Notes under the pieces: generated by a model
The model's input: the letters and a program-made list of their open reading frames with translations, nothing else
Database searches by the model: none
Told to the model about the DNA's origin: nothing
Made by a program: the position numbers and the translations under genes
Shown here: piece after piece, positions 58,871 through 64,000 of the stretch
Layout: each line of letters starts with the position of its first letter
Numbering within the stretch: position 1 is the stretch's first letter
Source: Psilocybe azurescens
Taxonomy: Eukaryota; Basidiomycota; Agaricomycetes; Agaricales; Agrocybaceae
Assembly (NCBI GenBank): GCA_023853785.1
Contig: JAJIRX010000016.1
Span: forward strand, 62,001 to 126,000
Length of the DNA stretch: 64,000 nt
Direction of reading: 5' to 3'

Positions 58871-59829
58871 GCAACGGCATCGACGCAGAAGGGTTTAGCC
58901 ATCGAATCCGACATACCAAGACCAAAGTCAAACCCATCCGTGTTTCGGCACTTCGGCACCACCTCAAGACAAATATAAACCACACACCCGTAGAGCTAAT
59001 CCATTTACCGAAGGGGGCGAACGTCTCCGAACCAATCATCTCAAAAGCTTGGAAATATCCCAAGTATATAAAATTTAGTAGGAGAAAACATATTTAAGTA
59101 GACACTTTCATTTGGATACAGGATCGTATTCTTGGGACCCCAAATTGACACCATATCTCTTGCTACGTCCACTTTGAACTAAAAGAATAACCCTCTAAAA
59201 CTATCTACTTCAATCTATCTGTTAAACCGTTTCTTCCGCGCAACTCTCGTACGTCGTCGCATCGCTCCGAAGTTTATCGTCGAACCAGTCTGCTCACGCC
59301 GTCCTCGTACCTCATTGATCTGCCCTCTGGCCTCGTTTTCACTCGCGAACGCTTACCGTCATCGTCTTCAGCGGACCTTTCTACACGGGATCTTCAAACA
59401 TATATATATATCAACGCTACATAGGACCCCGCCTTGACTGAATACATATTCAGCAAGACGAACACTGACTGTTTCTGACGGTCAGCATTACAAGGAGAAG
59501 GAGACAGTCCGAACCAGGACACTTCAACTCACTTTCAACTGGAGCCCACCGCGAGGGGGTTCTATTGAGTGTTGTTAGAACCATACCAATAAAAAGAAAT
59601 CCCGTGAGATTTGCATTACAAACTGCTTCGCTACGCACCGTACCATCCGTACCCCAGACCCATAAAGCGAGTTCGATTTGCTTCCCCACTTGTCCAAAAC
59701 CTATCACCAGCAGATCCATCACTGGACACCTCAACGTCCGGTATCACTGAATACTTGTCGTATTCAGACTCGACGTACTCCTCGGATTCGCGCTCGCTGT
59801 CCCCGCCCTCGTTTCATACCTATAGTTAA
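58871..59829. other. Upstream region of the gypsy element, may contain its 5' LTR
   Basis: No long reading frame. TATATATATATC at about 59399-59410 could be a TATA element. LTR ends cannot be set because the 3' LTR is outside the window. No primer-binding site complementary to a tRNA 3' end was recognised. Confidence 0.35.
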
Positions 59830-59886
59830 TTGGTCCTCTTCTACAAGTACCCCAAAACGCTTCTCACGTCCATCAACTCTACCAAT

Positions 59887-61480
59887 ATGTCTACCATGCC
59901 CGGAAGAAATCACCACTCGGCACCAAAGTTCGATAGAGCGCCGGCTTCGTTGGTACGCTTCCTCGATGAAGTACATCGCCTAGGAGCAAACTGTTCCTTA
60001 TCAGAACAAGAAACAATTGACCACGCTCTAGCATACGCACCAACCGAAGACTATGACCTTTGGGCACTACAGCCAGCGGCATCGGGAGGCAACTGGGCAG
60101 CCTTCAAAGCAGCCATGATCGGATTGTATCCAGGAGCATCTGGCGATAGAAAATATTCAGTCAACGATTTGCAAAACCTGATCGAAGAACAAGCTTCGGT
60201 ACCAATGAAAACCCAGAATCAGTTCGGAGAATATTACCGAGCATTCCTAAAAATTTCTATGTTTCTCAAAGCAAAAGATCGCCTTACCGATAGAGAAATT
60301 AGCAACATGTTCTTCCAAGGATTCCCTCTCGAGTTCAGGAGAGAGGTTCGAGAACAGTTGCGACTTCAGAATCCACAGCATCACCCTGACAATCCTTGGA
60401 GCCTCGACGAGATCTCAGAAGCAGCCATATTCGTCTTATCACGGCACCCATCCGGGGGGAAGCATCTCGGGAGGCTCAACGCAACATGCAATGTCCTCAA
60501 ACAAGCAATTAACCGTAAAACAAGAGGTCTTCAACGTGGCCAGCCTAGGAAAGGCATTTAATAATGTCAGCCTCGTAGAAGCAGTAGCAGTGCTTATGCA
60601 AAGATGAATCAAGGAACCGCACCAGCACCGTCTGGAAATGTCCAACAACCAGCGCAAAACATTTTTCCAAGAAACAACGACTGTACCTTTTGTTCAGAGC
60701 CTACGCACTACATGAACAGCTGCGCGTCCCTCATGGATTATCTGAAGAAAGGATGGTGCAAACGCGAACCGCCAACATACCAGGTATCGCTTCCAGATGG
60801 GAGCCGAGTATCTGGAAGAACGGCCTTGGGAAGGAATCTAAAGGAAAAGATCGACAACTGGAGGCAGCTAAACCCTTCGAACTCCGGAATACCGTCAGTA
60901 TCGGCAAACGTCGTCGAAATTCAAGACGCAGGATCAACCAGCCGAATTGAAGAGATTTATGACGACGCACCGGAAGACATTCATCCAAAACCTACACAGC
61001 GAGACCAGGAAGAACTGGAGATGCTGGAAACACTAGCAATGTCAACACAGAAGAAACTAGACGAATCACGAAAGAAAATGGGTATCGCCATGGCGAATGG
61101 CCCGACAACTCGAAGCAAAGGAAAAGGGAAGCTGGTCGACATACCAGGACGGTCCACTATAGCAGGCCCAGTAACTCCCGTATCCGCTACCACAACGGAA
61201 CCTTCACCTGCTCCTCAATACCGATATGTAACGCCTATAGAAGACTCTAGAATCGTGGATGCAGTGGTCAAGCGAGGACTGTCAGCGACGGTAACGCTGA
61301 CCACACAAGAGCTCCTAGCCATTTCCCCAGAAGTTAGAAAACAGATCAAAGAACAGATCCAAACGAAACGACTTACCTCGTCAGGATCCGCCTTCAATAT
61401 GATCACGGCGTCAGCAGAAGTCTCAGCGGTGCCAAAACATCACAGCCAAGGACGAACCCTTCCTGACCGTAACGACGGAT
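59887..61480 (+). pseudogene. Gag-like part of the gypsy polyprotein
   Basis: ATG at 59887 (MSTMPGRN). A capsid-like helical region (about 59960-60450, with NWAAFKAAMIGLYPG and FGEYYRAFLKIS), then after a frame change near 60460 (G run) a zinc knuckle C-x2-C-x4-H-x4-C at 60682-60723, expected to bind the element's RNA. A long polar linker with TRSKGKGKLVDIPG (about 61102-61150) follows. A TGA at 60605-60607 in the frame preceding the zinc-knuckle segment would need another frame change or a read-through. Confidence 0.7.
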
Positions 61481-61489
61481 TGGTCGTAG

Positions 61490-62370
61490 CAAAACATGTT
61501 GAGGACCTTCGGGGCAATAGATGTGCTGTTAGAGGGGAGGATAACGGTGGAAGCACTCATGGACGACGGGTGTCAGATTGTGGCTCTGCGTAAAAATCTG
61601 TGGGAAAGACTGGGGCTCCCCATTCGATCGGACCACCAGATGCAAATGGTCTCAGCTAACGCCACAACCTCGCCGGACCGTCGGCCTTCTTCATGATCTA
61701 AAAATAGTCATCGGAGGTTACGAATTTTATCTTCAAGTGCAGGTGGTCGACGACGCGCCATACAAAAATGCTACTAGGGCGACCTTTCCTCACACTGACG
61801 CAGGCTAGCGTGCAACATTTTACAAACGGTGACTCTCATGTAACCCTGGTCGATCCAAATACATGTGCTGTTATTACAGTACCTACTAGGGGCGCTGGAA
61901 AGCTAAAGACACCACAACAAACACGGTTCTGACGGGTTTTTAGGGATCGATGAATCGGCAGACGGCCGAGGAGACTTCAATGAAAACAACAACGGATCAC
62001 AAGAGGAGGAGGAACAGGACAACGAAGAAGACGACGGAGTTTTCGAAAAAGGGAGCGAGGAAGATGATGGAATGTTTGACGACATGCCAGGATTGGATGC
62101 AGTGTCAGAGACGGATGAAGACGAGGACCAGGATGTTGAAGAAGACGATGACCTTTTTGAAAAGGGGGAGCGAGGGGGACGAGGGGATGTTTGAAGACAT
62201 GCCTGGATTGGACACAATGTCAGAAACGGACGACGATGAAGACGGGGATGATGACAAAGGGGAGGACGACTACGATTATCAGGAGCCTACTCGGTTTCCG
62301 GAACCTGAGACAACGACGGAGACGTTCGGCGTACAAAAAGGTCAAAAATCGCGTTAAACCTGTGGCAACA
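61490..62370 (+). pseudogene. Aspartic protease and acidic linker of the gypsy polyprotein
   Basis: Retropepsin-like region: VLLEGRITVEALMDDGC (about 61520-61574) with the active-site triad read as Asp-Asp-Gly (61562-61570) in place of the usual DS/TG; next IVIGGYEFYLQVQVVDDAPY (about 61706-61765), then LLGRPFLTLTQASV in another frame. Frame breaks at 61511-61514, 61673-61674, 61764-61768 and 61927-61928. After it comes a highly acidic stretch with duplicated text (GMFDDMPGLD and GMFEDMPGLD, about 62070 and 62190). Confidence 0.7.
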
Positions 62371-62399
62371 ACACTCCCGAGAACTTTAGGATTGTGCGG

Positions 62400-64000
62400 A
62401 AGACTCCTGGCGACCCTCTACAAGGAATGCCCGAGCTACCGACTAAGCCACCAGATTTCTCACCTGGGGTAAGATACACCCAGGAACGGAAACAAGCTAT
62501 GAATGTGAACGATGATGGATTCCTCTGGCCGGAAGAGGAGAAGCTGGTACATTACCTCCTAAAAGCACATGAGGACGGATTTGCTTGGGACAAAAGCGAG
62601 AAGGGAAAATTCAAATCCGAATACTTCGAGCCCGTCACGATACCCACCGTAGAACATGTACCCTGGGTCTTGCGAAATATTCCAATCCCGAGAGGAAGCT
62701 ATGACCAGGTCATTGAGGTAATCAAATCGAAAATAGCCTCGGGAATCTACGAGCCATCCAATTCGTCATACCGCTCGAGATGGTTCATGGTGTTGAAGAA
62801 GGATGGGAAATCGCTACGCTTAGTACACAATCTGCAGCCTCTGAATCAAGTCAGCATCAAAGACAGTGCGTTACCTCCCAGCCGTAGAACCATACGCAGA
62901 ATCCTTTGGGGGCAGAAGCTGTTACGGGATGTTCGACCTCTTCGTCGGGTTCGATCAGCGAGAATTAGCAACTGAATCAAGAGATCTTACGACGTTTCAA
63001 ACACCGTTGGGCACTTTCCGGCTGACCGCGATTCCAATGGGATACACAAATTCGATGCAAATCCAGCACGGTGACACGACCTTCCTCCTGCAAGATGAGA
63101 TACCGCATGTCACACAGCCTTTCATCGACGACATACCTGTTAAAGGTCCCCATACGCGCTACGAGCTTACAGATGGCGGATTCAAAACGATACCAGAAAA
63201 CAACGGTATCCGACGATTCGTATGGGAGCACCTCACGAACGTAAATCGAGTGATACAGCGGGTACGAATCGCAGGGGGGAACGCCGGGCCCAAAATCTAC
63301 CCTGTGTGCGGCGTCAGCGGTGATCGTCGGTCATGTCTGCAACTATGAGGGACGGGTACCTTTGCAATCGAGAGTACAGAAGATATCGCATTGGCCGGCA
63401 TGCAAGACGGTCACCGACGTACGAGGTTTCCTAGGAACGATGGGTACGATCAGAGTTTTCATAAAGGACTACGCAAAACACGCGAAAGCCACTGGTGGAA
63501 CTCACCAGGAAGAACGTGGAGTTTGTATTTGGAGAAACGGAGCTAGCTGCAATGGGGAAGCTCAAACTCCTGGCAGAAACATGCCCGGCGATACGTGCAA
63601 TTAACTATGAATCCGCTAACGAAGTGACGCTGGCTGTTGACTCCTCATGGATGGCAGTGGGTTACGTTCTGTCGCAGACAGGAGACGATGGCGTACGATA
63701 CCCGTCACGGTTCGGGTCAATAACGTGGAACGAGAGGGAACAACGCTACTCACAGGCCAAACTCGAGCTATATGGAATGTTCAGCGCATTGAAGGATGCC
63801 CGCCTGTACATAGTAGGGGTTAAGAAGCTGGTGGTCGAGGTGGACGCGAAATACATCAAGGGAATGATCAACAACCCCGATATTGTCCCCAACGCCGCTG
63901 CGAACCGATGGTTGGCCGGAATCCTTCTTTTCAACTTTGAGCTGCGACATGTTCCAGGAAAGGATCACGCGGCCGCGGATGGACTTTCGAGGCGAGGACG
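62400..64000 (+). pseudogene. Reverse transcriptase and RNase H of the gypsy polyprotein, partial
   Basis: RT signature stretches: SRWFMVLKKDGKSLRLVHN (about 62776-62832), MFDLFVGFDQRE with the first catalytic Asp (62935-62937), TPLGTFRLTAIPMGYTNS (about 63003-63057) and the catalytic FIDD box (63121-63132; YxDD in most relatives). RNase H follows: LAVDSSWMAVGYVLSQ with catalytic Asp (63639-63641), KLELYG with Glu (63765-63767), EVDAKY with Asp (63843-63845) and DHAAADGLSR at the edge. Frame breaks at 62379, 62877-62879, 63292-63295 and 63485-63487. Together RT and RNase H would copy the element RNA into DNA. Integrase is not in the window. Confidence 0.85.

Larger units (their letters stand above)
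59830..64000 (+). mobile_element. Ty3/gypsy LTR retrotransposon, right part outside the window
   Basis: Order gag (with zinc knuckle), protease, acidic linker, reverse transcriptase, RNase H, with integrase expected beyond the edge; this order is that of Ty3/gypsy. The reading frame is broken about a dozen times, almost always by one base in a short run, and shows very few substitution stops, so it looks young. Coding parts are listed separately. Confidence 0.85.

Noticed and set aside
59100..59830. Exact 5' LTR of the gypsy element
   Set aside because: Without the 3' LTR in the window there is no second copy to define the ends, and no primer-binding site was recognised.
1..64000. CRISPR arrays, rRNA genes, bacterial operon features
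   Set aside because: Spliceosomal introns and eukaryotic transposons throughout; the regular repeats are minisatellites without unique spacers.

Overview
The window looks like a repeat-rich, gene-poor stretch of a basidiomycete genome, most likely an agaricomycete. Introns are short (about 50-70 nt, GT..AG). The genes are of types common in mushroom-forming fungi: a HET-domain protein, an F-box-like protein, agaricomycete multi-pass membrane proteins, an FHA protein, a WD40 protein, a small secreted protein, a Plavaka-type transposase and a Ty3/gypsy polyprotein. No rRNA gene, functional tRNA gene or CRISPR array was seen.

Layout. 1-14 kb is a nest of transposons: a Plavaka transposase split by element A, then a second transposon-associated gene ('gene X') split twice, first by a 4.3-kb DNA transposon ('T') inside its intron and then by element B in its exon. 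15.1-16.5 kb holds a six-exon membrane-protein gene. 17.5-23.8 kb and 35.3-41.4 kb are two direct copies of a 6.2-kb block carrying an FHA gene, a membrane-protein gene and an F-box-like gene. Between them lie elements C, D and E (E nested in D) and one intact small secreted-protein gene. 41.6-43.7 kb is a HET-domain gene. 47-51 kb is a graveyard: a truncated auxin-efflux-carrier-like gene, a MITE, a small four-exon gene with a truncated second copy, and an antisense fragment of a P4-ATPase. 52.7-58.9 kb has a hypothetical gene, a WD40-like gene and another multicopy hypothetical gene. 59.8-64 kb is a Ty3/gypsy element running off the right edge.

Main observations. (1) Elements A-E are one family: one end begins near TGTACTTTACC, the other ends near GGTAAAGACCTC, and four of the five have a clear 9-bp target duplication. 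Each copy is packed with its own version of a short GGA-N-TCC palindrome; four have a minisatellite core and two carry a tRNA-like pol III promoter. Removing A and B restores the genes they split. (2) Transposon T has an 8-bp target duplication and CAATCCC-containing terminal repeats. It encodes a protein of about 990 codons with an N-terminal coiled coil that I cannot place in a named transposase superfamily. (3) Most frameshifts in the window, in unrelated genes, are single-base length changes in homopolymer runs, so many apparent pseudogenes may be consensus-sequence errors. (4) The two 6.2-kb copies differ in similarity along their length and carry different inactivating changes.

All family assignments rest on reading translated motifs by eye; no database search was possible.
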